A stretch of DNA of 7,746 bases from the NCBI GenBank assembly GCA_018057635.1, contig JAGPDJ010000098.1, positions 1-7,746 on the forward strand. The letters are read 5' to 3'. The stretch is from Ferruginibacter sp. GTDB lineage: Bacteria > Bacteroidota > Bacteroidia > Chitinophagales > Chitinophagaceae. Under the pieces are notes generated by a model that did no database searches, was not told the DNA's origin, and worked only from the letters and a program-made list of their open reading frames with translations. A program made the translations under genes and the position numbers. Positions within the stretch are counted from its first letter, which is position 1, and every line of letters begins with the position of its first letter. Positions 1 through 7,242 of the stretch are shown here, in pieces.

Positions 1-215
1 GAAATAAAGTGCATGATTCCAAGAAATGCATGCGCAGAGTGTACAATCATTTTCCTTTTACCCGCAAGTTTCAGGAAATCATAAAATGGCTGAAGCAATG
101 GAGGGCCGATCCTGCGTTGCATACGGGCCCTGACAATCCTTTCAAACCCGTGAACCAACCCGCCAATAAAGGGGGCCAGGATAATCAGCAAAACCGGTAT
201 CAGAAATTCTTTCAT
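1..215 (-). CDS. NuoH/HycD/HyfC-like membrane subunit, N-terminal part (cut by window edge)
   Basis: The first 71 residues of an integral membrane protein are encoded; the gene continues beyond base 1. The ATG at 213-215 is the first possible start in this frame, because an in-frame TGA lies 24 bp upstream with no other ATG between. The translation has one hydrophobic helix (about residues 4-25), then a basic cytoplasmic segment containing RARMQRRIGPPLLQPFYDFL (29-48). This ARxQxRxGPP-LLQPFYD pattern is the hallmark of the NuoH / HycD / HyfC / EchB family, which anchors the hydrophilic arm of complex I and energy-converting hydrogenases and forms the entry to the ion path. It lies 29 bp downstream of the NuoL-like gene, the same order as hycC-hycD and hyfB-hyfC. 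Family assignment is firm; which complex it belongs to (Hyc/Hyf, Ech, Ehr or another) cannot be decided from this fragment. Confidence 0.85.
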   Translation of the reverse strand, partial: MKEFLIPVLLIILAPFIGGLVHGFERIVRARMQRRIGPPLLQPFYDFLKLAGKRKMIVHSAHAFLGIMHFI

Positions 216-244
216 ATAAATGCTATTTCTACATTCATGTCACT

Positions 245-2110
245 CTAAATTAATGCAACTATGAGCAACGCAATCAAACCCAAAACTCCAATAATTGAAA
301 ACCAGGGAATTGCCCTGTCAATTGAAAAATAGAATGACGAAAATGAATAATTAATTTTTTCTCCACAGGCATATTCTTTGGCCCTGTCAACTTTTTTAAA
401 CCGGAAAAACATGGCTGCTATTATTGTTACCGGGAAGAGAATAAATGCAATCAGCATGGGCAACAAGGGTATTACCATTGTCCCGATCTGTAATGCAAAC
501 CCTTTATATGTTGCCATTAAAGGAAACCCTGATAGATCTGAAACAATTGGAACAAAAATACCAGTAAGCATTACCGGTAGCCCCAGCATGCATATAAAGA
601 CCAAAGCCAGTAAGACTTTTGTTGTAACTGAATATACAGCACCGGTATTTTCAAAACGAATATGATCATTTTCTCCTGATCTGGAAATTAAAATACCCAG
701 CACTTTGAAATATAAAAGCGACAGAACAGCGCCTCCGCATGCAACTGCAACAATGATCAGTGCTGCAAAAATGTTTTTATTTTCAGCAAATGAGCCCAAT
801 GTTTCAATACTCAGCCATTTGCCAATAAATGCGCCAAATGGCGGGATCAGCAGCGACATAAAACCAATGGTAATTACCAGGGAAGTAAATGGGCCCGTTT
901 CACCCAACCTATCCATATCTGAAGTTTGCTTTATATGAAAGACTTTTTCCAGAATTCCTGCATTGAGAAACAGCATACTTTTTGAAAGACCATGAAACAG
1001 GATGAGTATCAATGATGCCAGGATAGTTACAGAAGAACCGATAGCGGCCATCATGATCATCAGTGCAAGCAATGCAATGGTGGAATGTGCCAGGATTTTT
1101 TTAAAATTATCCTGCGACAGTGCACCTATTGATGATGCAACAAATACAAACGCGGTAAGGGCGATCAATACCATCGCAACCGGCGTGTCTTTTAATGCAG
1201 GGGATAAACGAAGTATCATAAAGGGTGCTATCTTAACCATTGTTGATGAATGCAGCAAAGCGCTTACCGGTGTGGGTGCAACCATAGCACCAAGCAACCA
1301 TTTATTGAATGGCATCTGTGCTCCTTTAACAAGAGCTGCCATACTTAGCAATGCAAGCGGTATCAATATACCGGCTGATTTAGCATTGGCCAGCAGGTTA
1401 CTGAAAGTTGCCGCACCATATCCGTTATATGCCATGATTAAAATTGCAACCAGTATGACTAACCCACCAACCTGGTTCATCCAGAGTGCAGTTATTGCAT
1501 TTCTAACAGACTCGGGATCTTTTCTGAATCCAATAAACAGGAATGAGGCCAGTGTGGTGAGTTCAAAAAACAGGTAAAAATATTCCAGGTCATCGGCGGA
1601 AACAACCATATTCATCACTGCAATGAAAAAGAACATGATGGTAAGAAAATATTTTTTCCTGAACGTGCTGCAGTCTTCTTCATCTATATACCTGGTAGAA
1701 TAAACCGCTATGATACCACTGATGATGTTAATGAGCAGGAACATAAAAACGCCCAGTTTATCAACCATGAACTGCATCACGTGGCCGGATGGAATCACCT
1801 TTAGTAAATAAAACAAGAGGGCCAGTTGTATCATGCTTAGTAATCCAACTTTCCAGTTCTTTAATCTTATGGCTACCCATCCAAAATAGACCAATAAAAG
1901 GATATCAATACCTGCAACTACTTTATTAAGGTATTGCGGAACACTGAAATAATAAGGCTGATCAAAATTAATAAACAGGTAAACGGAAATAGCTGATAAT
2001 AACAAAGCAGTAGTGATAACAATAAACTTTGTTTTTTTCCAGGGTAAGAACATTATCAAACTTCCTGCAATAACCGGAATGATGAATAAACTGAAGATGA
2101 CCGGAATCAT
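245..2110 (-). CDS. NuoL/HycC/HyfB-like ion-translocating membrane subunit
   Basis: A 621-residue polytopic membrane protein with roughly sixteen or more hydrophobic helices. It belongs to the proton-conducting transporter family (NuoL/M/N, MrpA/D, HycC/HyfB). Visible family marks: YSTRYIDEE (137-145); the antiporter-type glutamate E183 in FFELTTLASFLFIGF; the lysine of the broken helix K262 in VKGAQMPFNKWL; the signature APTPVSALLHSSTMVK (278-293) ending in K293; SQDNFKKILAHS (332-343); H374 in LFHGLSKSML; and K431 in PPFGAFIGKWL. The charged residues needed for ion movement are thus all present. Length is close to E. coli HycC (about 608) and HyfB (about 672). There is no long NuoL-type lateral-helix tail; the C-terminus has EYACGEKINYSF (579-590) and a final helix. 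With the following NuoH-like gene it forms the core of a membrane arm. MrpA-like or DabB-like roles were considered and are less likely given that neighbour. Confidence 0.85.
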   Translation of the reverse strand: MIPVIFSLFIIPVIAGSLIMFLPWKKTKFIVITTALLLSAISVYLFINFDQPYYFSVPQYLNKVVAGIDILLLVYFGWVAIRLKNWKVGLLSMIQLALLFYLLKVIPSGHVMQFMVDKLGVFMFLLINIISGIIAVYSTRYIDEEDCSTFRKKYFLTIMFFFIAVMNMVVSADDLEYFYLFFELTTLASFLFIGFRKDPESVRNAITALWMNQVGGLVILVAILIMAYNGYGAATFSNLLANAKSAGILIPLALLSMAALVKGAQMPFNKWLLGAMVAPTPVSALLHSSTMVKIAPFMILRLSPALKDTPVAMVLIALTAFVFVASSIGALSQDNFKKILAHSTIALLALMIMMAAIGSSVTILASLILILFHGLSKSMLFLNAGILEKVFHIKQTSDMDRLGETGPFTSLVITIGFMSLLIPPFGAFIGKWLSIETLGSFAENKNIFAALIIVAVACGGAVLSLLYFKVLGILISRSGENDHIRFENTGAVYSVTTKVLLALVFICMLGLPVMLTGIFVPIVSDLSGFPLMATYKGFALQIGTMVIPLLPMLIAFILFPVTIIAAMFFRFKKVDRAKEYACGEKINYSFSSFYFSIDRAIPWFSIIGVLGLIALLIVALI

Positions 2111-2123
2111 TTACCTGAATTTA

Positions 2124-2150
2124 TAATATTACCAAGCGGTAACAATATTA
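2124..2150 (-). repeat. Imperfect inverted repeat in the leader of the NuoL-like gene
   Basis: TAATATTACC, a 4-base loop AAGC, then GGT-aac-AATATTA form a 10-bp stem interrupted by a 3-base bulge. It ends 14 bp upstream of the ATG of the NuoL-like gene, inside its presumed 5' untranslated region. It could be a leader hairpin or an operator. It is AT-rich, so chance similarity is possible. Confidence 0.3.
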
Positions 2151-2160
2151 AACTGAAATA

Positions 2161-2192
2161 TAAAGACATGAAATGATGGACATCACAACAAA
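2161..2192 (-). promoter_or_regulatory. Candidate Bacteroidota-type promoter for the membrane-arm genes
   Basis: On the minus strand TTTG (2189-2192) is followed after 20 bp by TGTCTTTA (2161-2168). The Bacteroidota consensus is TTTG, 19-21 bp, TAnnTTTG, so the -33 box is exact and the -7 box has two mismatches (4 of 6 fixed positions match). Transcription would start near 2155, leaving a leader of about 45 nt. If used, it would make the membrane-arm genes at least partly independent of the hox operon. Evidence is motif only. Confidence 0.3.
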
Positions 2193-2225
2193 ACATGATA
2201 TAACTTATGTAAGCTTATGTATCAT
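2186..2225 (-). terminator. Possible weak terminator or operator after hoxW
   Basis: On the minus strand ATGAT, a 2-nt bulge, ATAA, an 11-nt loop, TTAT and ATCAT make a 9-bp bulged stem (2195-2225), followed by the T-rich GTTTTGTTG (2186-2194). The position, about 30 bp past the hoxW stop, suits transcript termination, but the stem is entirely A-T. The same stretch contains the perfect 8-bp direct repeat CTTATGTA-AG-CTTATGTA (2204-2211 and 2214-2221), a roughly 10-bp period that would also suit a DNA-binding protein. Function is unproven. Confidence 0.25.
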
Positions 2226-2253
2226 ATTCAGATAAAAATGTTTATGACTAAAT

Positions 2254-2736
2254 TTAATCAACATAAACCCGGTGAAGTGCAGGTAAGAACTCATTCATAA
2301 AAAAATGAAAGGATGATTCCAGGTTAGTTGCGGCTTCTTTGCTGATATTTGTACCTAAACCCCAGTTATATCCTGATATTGCGATCGTATAACCCTCCGG
2401 TTTTTTTTGAAACAATTCACCAGCCAGGTATAAAATAGTTTCAGGCGATTGAGCGTGTGATGAAAAAAAATAATGGCTTGCAGGCAGGCATGGTTTTATT
2501 TCAAATCCATGCTGCAATTCAGTATGTGTTGCATCTGCAAATAAAACGATATCAAAATTGCTTATTAAAAGGGCATCTTCCACCTGCAACTGGTAGCGGT
2601 ATTCCAGGTCTATATTATCCGGGCCATTGCTATTAAACATATCAACAAATTGCCAACCCAGCCCGTCGTCATTGCGGCCGCAGTTTCCGATACCCAATAA
2701 CAGAATTGACTGTTTGTTAGTTTTTAAATTTTTCAT
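2254..2736 (-). CDS. hoxW: HoxW-type hydrogenase maturation endopeptidase
   Basis: A 160-residue cytoplasmic protein of the HybD/HyaD/HoxW/HycI family, which removes the C-terminal extension of the large subunit after nickel has been inserted. The N-terminus has the family motif LLLGIGNCGRNDDGLGW (12-28). The three residues matching the nickel-sensing ligands of HybD are D24 (DDG, where many relatives have DE), D68 (FADATHT) and H94 (SSHAQSPET). The length is usual. The ATG start overlaps the last 20 bp of hoxH in another frame, so translational coupling is likely, and position next to hoxH points to HoxH as its substrate. That substrate has Gln instead of His at the cleavage site, so this enzyme may have adapted specificity. 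Some paralogues process other large subunits; context favours HoxW. Confidence 0.88.
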   Translation of the reverse strand: MKNLKTNKQSILLLGIGNCGRNDDGLGWQFVDMFNSNGPDNIDLEYRYQLQVEDALLISNFDIVLFADATHTELQHGFEIKPCLPASHYFFSSHAQSPETILYLAGELFQKKPEGYTIAISGYNWGLGTNISKEAATNLESSFHFFMNEFLPALHRVYVD

Positions 2737-4168
2737 TGATCAGATCGCCATGATAGTTATACAATTCCGCTTTCAGTGACATTTTACCCATTGCCTGTGT
2801 GGCACAACTGAGGCAGGGATCATAAGCCCTGATGGCAACTTCCACCTGGTTGAGCATACCATCTGTAATGGTACCGCTTCTGCTGATCACATTATTGGCA
2901 ACCCATTTAACGGCTGCATTCATGGCATCATTGTTATGTGTTGTGGAAACTATCAGGTTACAGCGGGTGATCATTCCTTTTTCATTCACTTCATAATGGT
3001 GGGTTAAAGTACCACGGGGCGCTTCAATGATTCCGATGCCTTTTAACCGTGGCGTTCCGCTACGCACCAGGTCGTTGCCAAGCAGTTCAGGATCATTGAG
3101 TAATATTTTCATCTCTTCTGCACAATGTAATACTTCTATCAGCCTGGCCCAGTGCGAATACATGGTACTGTTATTTACCTTATTGCCGGTAAATGCAATA
3201 AATTCCTGCCGTTCCTTTTCAGCCAGCGGAGAAGTAATAAAATCACACATATTGATCCTGGCAAGTGGTCCAACTCGGTTCCAGCCTTTTTCCCTGCCAA
3301 CTTTTTTCAGGTAAGGGAATTTCATATATGACCATTGTGCTACAGCTTCTGAAAAATATTCTTCATACAAGTCTGTTGAGATATCATCTAATGTTCTATT
3401 TCCTTCGCTGTCAATTGCCCGGAGTTTACCATCATACAGGTCCAGACCTCCGGCATCATTTACCATACCCAGGTGGCCGGATGGAAAAGCTGCAAATTCA
3501 TCCAGTAATTTCCTGTTTTTTTCATGGTAATCTTTCATGAATTTGATGATAGCCATCGACCATTCGATCATGGTATCTATGTTCTCAATATTCTTCCCGT
3601 CTAAAAAATAGTCCCGTTCTTCTTGAGTAAATGTTTTATGAACACCGCCCGGTACAGCCAGTATACCATGTATCCTTTTCCCGGCAACTGCTTTAATGAT
3701 CTCCTGCCCGAATTTTCGCATGGTTATCCCTTTCACAGCAAGATCCCTGTTTTCAACAGCTACAGCAACCACATTTCGTTTTTCTACAGGTGCGTCCATG
3801 CCAAACAGTAAGTCGGGTGATGCCAGGTAAAAGAAATGAAGTGCATGTGATTGAAACACCTGTCCGTAATGCATTAATCTGCGGAGTTTTGTTGCTGTTG
3901 GTGAAAGATCAACGGGATCAACGCCTACAATCTGGTCAATCGCTTTGGCTGCTGCCAGGTGGTGGCTTACCGGGCAGATACCACAAAGCCTTTGTACCAG
4001 CACCGGGGCTTCCCAGTATGGATGTCCCTGGATGAATCTTTCAAAACCCCTGAATTCAACAATGTGAAAAAAAGAGTCTTTTACCTGCCCATATTCATCC
4101 AGGTGAATAGTAACCCTGCCATGGCCTTCTACTCTTGTTACCGGATCAATCGTTATTTTCCTGGTCAT
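2717..4168 (-). CDS. hoxH: HoxH, large catalytic subunit of NAD(P)-linked [NiFe] hydrogenase
   Basis: A 483-residue catalytic subunit that splits or forms H2 at a Ni-Fe(CN)2CO site. The N-terminus has the RVEGHGR motif (12-18, with E14). The L1 motif is RLCGICPVSH (60-69), giving ligands C62 and C65. PRGTLTHHYE (384-393) has the conserved Arg near the Fe cyanides. The C-terminal L2 motif is DPCLSCATQAMG (450-461), giving C452 and C455. All four nickel cysteines are present. The usual DPCxxCxxH histidine is Q458 (codon CAG, 2795-2797), which is odd. The 25 residues after it match the length of the extension cut off by the maturation protease. Length and motifs fit group 3d (HoxH of Ralstonia-type soluble hydrogenases). 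The gene starts 11 bp after hoxUY; the upstream sequence is AT-rich with no Shine-Dalgarno, as common in Bacteroidota. Confidence 0.97.
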   Translation of the reverse strand: MTRKITIDPVTRVEGHGRVTIHLDEYGQVKDSFFHIVEFRGFERFIQGHPYWEAPVLVQRLCGICPVSHHLAAAKAIDQIVGVDPVDLSPTATKLRRLMHYGQVFQSHALHFFYLASPDLLFGMDAPVEKRNVVAVAVENRDLAVKGITMRKFGQEIIKAVAGKRIHGILAVPGGVHKTFTQEERDYFLDGKNIENIDTMIEWSMAIIKFMKDYHEKNRKLLDEFAAFPSGHLGMVNDAGGLDLYDGKLRAIDSEGNRTLDDISTDLYEEYFSEAVAQWSYMKFPYLKKVGREKGWNRVGPLARINMCDFITSPLAEKERQEFIAFTGNKVNNSTMYSHWARLIEVLHCAEEMKILLNDPELLGNDLVRSGTPRLKGIGIIEAPRGTLTHHYEVNEKGMITRCNLIVSTTHNNDAMNAAVKWVANNVISRSGTITDGMLNQVEVAIRAYDPCLSCATQAMGKMSLKAELYNYHGDLINEKFKN

Positions 4169-4179
4169 AATAATTAATA

Positions 4180-5454
4180 TTAATCATATTTAAATTCGGA
4201 ATAAAGAATAGAATATTCTTCACCCCATAACAGGTTCTTTACGGCTTTCCAGATGTGATTGGCATCGGGCGGACAACCGGGTATATAATAATCAATCTTC
4301 ACTAATTCATTGCATGCATATACCCTGTCAAGTATCTTAGGAAGGTCTTCATGATAAGGGATGATGTGATTACCCGGTTCATTTGTAACTGAATTGAGAT
4401 AGGCTTCCTCCAGGCATTCACTCAAGGGTATTGTATTGCGTAAAGTGGGTAAGCCACCCCAAACCGAACATTCACCCAATGCTACCAGTATATCACAATG
4501 TTCCCTGAAATACCGGAGTGTTTCTACATTCTCAGAGTTACAACAGCCACCTTCAATGATTCCCAGGTGGCAACGGGTTGAAAACTTTTTAATATCAGTT
4601 AGCGGTGATTTATCAAATGTTACCAATTCTACCATATCTAAAATTTCTGTATCAATATCCAGCAAAGACATGTGACACCCAAAACATCCGGCTAAAGAAA
4701 CAGTTGCAATCTTTTTCTTACCCATTTCAGCCTGATGGTGCTTTGTTACTTTTTCCTTTGCATTATAATTTTTTTGTTCAGAAACAAGGTCAAATTTCCG
4801 GTCTCCAAAAGGCTCCGGCATGTTGGCAGCTTTTACAATAATTGCACCGGTGGGGCAAATCCTCATGGCATTAACAGCCTGCTCTTCTGTTAACCTCGCT
4901 TCCTGATCATAGTCAATTCCTACATCGGTTTCATTCCCCCTGTTCTGGTAATTAAAAACCCTTTTACCGTCACTGGTTTTAACATCCACCACACAACGCA
5001 TGCATTTAATGCAACGGTTGTGTTCCATAACCATCCTGGTTGGTTTAAAATCAATCAGGCGGTCTTTGAACAAATGCTGAAAACGGGTTGAAGAAACACC
5101 CAGTTCATAGCCCATGTGCTGGAGGTCGCAGGTGCCGCTTTTTTCACATGCCGGGCAGATATGATTGCCTTCCGCAAACATCATTTCAACCAAGGCTTTT
5201 CGTGTATCCTTTAACGTTGCAGTATCAACTTCTACGGAAAGGCCTTCAGAAACCCTTTCTGTGCAAGCCGGGCCGAATTTTCCATTTATTTTACAGGTGC
5301 AGACCCTGCAGGTTCCCAATGGCGGTTCTATGTGTTCATAATAACAAAGAGATGGGATAAAAATGCCATTTTCCTTTGCCACCGTTACCAGGTTTCTGCC
5401 TTCTTCAGCCTGGATATTTTTGCCGTCTATTATTATATTAACAAGTTTAGGCAT
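4180..5454 (-). CDS. hoxUY: HoxU-HoxY fusion: iron-sulfur relay joined to small hydrogenase subunit
   Basis: A 424-residue protein that joins two normally separate subunits. Residues 1 to about 215 are HoxU-like (NuoG N-terminal type): a [2Fe-2S] ferredoxin domain with C37, C49, C52, C64; a second cluster site GNHICPACEKSGTC (96-109; H98, C100, C103, C109); and a [4Fe-4S] site RCIKCMRC (147-154; C148, C151, C154) with C200 in ICPTGA. Residues from about 245 on are HoxY: SLAGCFGCHMSLLDID (253-268; C257, C260), GEC (C329) and PGCPPD (C394), the proximal [4Fe-4S] cluster facing HoxH. The linker (about 213-248) is charged and probably flexible. Each half has its normal length and complete ligands, so nothing is lost. 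The protein would wire HoxH to HoxF in one chain. An internal ATG (M244, 4723-4725) could give a free HoxY, but no clear ribosome binding site precedes it. Starts 6 bp after hoxF. Confidence 0.93.
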   Translation of the reverse strand: MPKLVNIIIDGKNIQAEEGRNLVTVAKENGIFIPSLCYYEHIEPPLGTCRVCTCKINGKFGPACTERVSEGLSVEVDTATLKDTRKALVEMMFAEGNHICPACEKSGTCDLQHMGYELGVSSTRFQHLFKDRLIDFKPTRMVMEHNRCIKCMRCVVDVKTSDGKRVFNYQNRGNETDVGIDYDQEARLTEEQAVNAMRICPTGAIIVKAANMPEPFGDRKFDLVSEQKNYNAKEKVTKHHQAEMGKKKIATVSLAGCFGCHMSLLDIDTEILDMVELVTFDKSPLTDIKKFSTRCHLGIIEGGCCNSENVETLRYFREHCDILVALGECSVWGGLPTLRNTIPLSECLEEAYLNSVTNEPGNHIIPYHEDLPKILDRVYACNELVKIDYYIPGCPPDANHIWKAVKNLLWGEEYSILYSEFKYD

Positions 5455-5460
5455 GATGCA

Positions 5461-7236
5461 TCAAATTTTATATTGCTCATAATCTTTCGTTGCCGCTTCC
5501 ATATCAAACTTCAGGTTAAGGCCGTTATATTCCTTATCAAGTTTACTAGTAAAGAAGTCGTGGAATTTATCCATAGCTAGTATCAAACTGGAAGTAGCGG
5601 TCTTTCCCAGTCCGCAACGGCTTGTATCTCTCATAATAGTTCCCCAGTTTTTTATTTCTTCCAGGTCATTTTCGTTTGCCAGGCCATTGTTAAGCCTTTC
5701 CAGTTTACGCTGGATGATAAAGCTGCCTGCTCTGCAAGGAGTGCATATACCGCAGGATTCCTTTTTAAAGAACTCTGAAAAATTCAGTAAAATTTTAACA
5801 AGGTCACGTTGTTTGTTAAAAATCATGAATGAACCTCCACAACGGATATCTTTCCTGGCTAGCAGGTCGAGCATAGAGATACGCCTGTATTTTTCCTTCA
5901 TGGATATACATTCACCGGAAGGACCACTCACCTGTATGAAAAAAGGGTCTTCTGCTTCGCAGCTTTCAAGCAATTCAGCTACCGTGATTCCCCATTCAAT
6001 TTCGTAAATGCCCGGCAGTTTGCAATCTCCCGATACGCTGATCAGTTTTGTTCCCGGTGAACCCGGAATACCCAGTTGCAAATATTCATCTGAGCCCATT
6101 TCTATAATACGTGCAGCAGCACAGAAAGTTTCTACGTTGTTGATCACCGTTGGTTGCTGCAGGTAACCTCTTTCAACCGGGAAAAACCATTTGGTCCGAG
6201 GCTCTCCGCGTTTGCCTTCCAAAGATTCAAGTAAGGCTGTTTCTTCTCCGCATACATAAGAACCGGCGCCAACCTGTATCCGTATTTCAAAATCAAATCC
6301 TTTAATACCACAGCAGTCTTTTCCCAATAAACCGGTTGACCTGTATTCGCTGATAGCATCATCCAGTTTAGGTTTCAGCCACCTGTATTCTGCACGCAGG
6401 TAAATGATACCGGTACTAGCACCGATGGTAAATCCACAGATCATCATACCTTCAATAAGTGACCGGGCCTGTGTATTCATCAGTACCCTGTCTTTAAATG
6501 TACCAGGCTCACCTTCATCTGCATTACAGATCACATATTTAGGTGCAGCGGGCTGTACCATGGCTGAATTCCATTTTTTCCAGGTTGGGAAATTTGCTCC
6601 TCCCCTGCCGGCCAGCTGGGCCTTTTTTAATTCTTCTATCACACCTGCAGCACCTAGCTTTGCTGCCCCGGTAATTGCTGTACCGGAAGTGAAATTTTTA
6701 AAGAAAACAGATTTATTGTCAAGAGGCGTGTAGCGTATATGGTCGTCCGGCATATCACAGATTGATTCTGGTAATGCGCCGTTTCTGAGTGAATTAATGA
6801 TGTCTTTTACTTTGATGGCATTCAGGTTGGTGAACGGATAAAAATTAATCAATGCTGCAGGCTCCTGGTCACTTAACCCGATACAGGGCGTAAGAAAAAG
6901 TGCAAAAGTACCTGTGCGGTCTGTATTACCAAATGTTGTTCCTGTTTCCCTTTCAAATGATTCTTTTATACGGCTGAAGCCTTTTATGTCAGAAACAATA
7001 CTGTTATTCAGATATATCACAAACCTGGCAGTAGGCTTCCGGTGAAAAAAGTGATAGAAGGAAACTACGCCCTCCACTTCAATTTCAGAAATATCAAATT
7101 GTGTTGCCAGTTTACAGATATCTTCATCATGGATAAACCCTTTACTATCCTGTAACTCCCACAATTTATCCAGCATTTGAACCCTCAAAGGTTCTGTAGA
7201 TTTTGGCAGGTTATCACCTGCATATATAGATGACAT
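5461..7236 (-). CDS. hoxF: HoxF, NAD(P)/FMN-binding diaphorase subunit with N-terminal NuoE/HoxE-like domain
   Basis: A 591-residue cytoplasmic diaphorase subunit, close in length to Ralstonia HoxF (about 602). It exchanges electrons between FMN, NAD(P) and the iron-sulfur chain. Residues 1 to about 150 form a NuoE/HoxE-like domain, so no separate hoxE is needed; however its [2Fe-2S] ligands are mostly gone (expected cysteine positions read N77, S82, C118, S122). From about 165 on is the NuoF part: glycine-rich loop GRGGANFPTWKKW (210-222), CNADEGEPGTFKDR (237-250), GAGSYVCGEETALLESLEG (323-341), and [4Fe-4S] ligands SCGICTPC plus C541 (C495, C498, C501, C541). The glycine loop departs from the usual GRGGAGFPTGxKW at N215 and W219, next to the FMN/NAD pocket. 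First gene of the hox operon. ATG at 7234-7236 was chosen because the NuoE-like homology begins just after it. Confidence 0.94.
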   Translation of the reverse strand: MSSIYAGDNLPKSTEPLRVQMLDKLWELQDSKGFIHDEDICKLATQFDISEIEVEGVVSFYHFFHRKPTARFVIYLNNSIVSDIKGFSRIKESFERETGTTFGNTDRTGTFALFLTPCIGLSDQEPAALINFYPFTNLNAIKVKDIINSLRNGALPESICDMPDDHIRYTPLDNKSVFFKNFTSGTAITGAAKLGAAGVIEELKKAQLAGRGGANFPTWKKWNSAMVQPAAPKYVICNADEGEPGTFKDRVLMNTQARSLIEGMMICGFTIGASTGIIYLRAEYRWLKPKLDDAISEYRSTGLLGKDCCGIKGFDFEIRIQVGAGSYVCGEETALLESLEGKRGEPRTKWFFPVERGYLQQPTVINNVETFCAAARIIEMGSDEYLQLGIPGSPGTKLISVSGDCKLPGIYEIEWGITVAELLESCEAEDPFFIQVSGPSGECISMKEKYRRISMLDLLARKDIRCGGSFMIFNKQRDLVKILLNFSEFFKKESCGICTPCRAGSFIIQRKLERLNNGLANENDLEEIKNWGTIMRDTSRCGLGKTATSSLILAMDKFHDFFTSKLDKEYNGLNLKFDMEAATKDYEQYKI

Positions 7237-7242
7237 GGATGT

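Noticed and set aside
9..248. A 79-codon open frame on the plus strand at the left edge
   Set aside because: It is antisense to the start of the NuoH-like gene, whose GPP-LLQPFYD signature is unmistakable.
1002..1577. A 191-codon open frame on the plus strand
   Set aside because: It lies antisense to the well-supported NuoL-like membrane gene, and its translation has no recognisable motif; open antisense frames are expected opposite hydrophobic genes.
245..2110. Reading the NuoL-like protein as DabB of an inorganic-carbon uptake system, or as an MrpA/D antiporter subunit
   Set aside because: The next gene is a NuoH/HycD-like subunit rather than DabA or other Mrp subunits, and the length is close to HycC/HyfB.
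3790..4177. Plus-strand open frames opposite the 5' end of hoxH
   Set aside because: The minus strand encodes the RVEGHGR and RLCGICPVSH nickel-site motifs here; the plus-strand translations look random.
4723..4725. Internal ATG as the true start of an independent hoxY
   Set aside because: The frame is continuous from hoxU, with no stop, and no convincing initiation signal precedes the ATG; kept only as an alternative.
6144..6362. A 72-codon minus-strand frame inside hoxF
   Set aside because: It is in a different frame within the conserved NuoF-like region; hoxF itself is intact, so this is not a frameshifted fragment.
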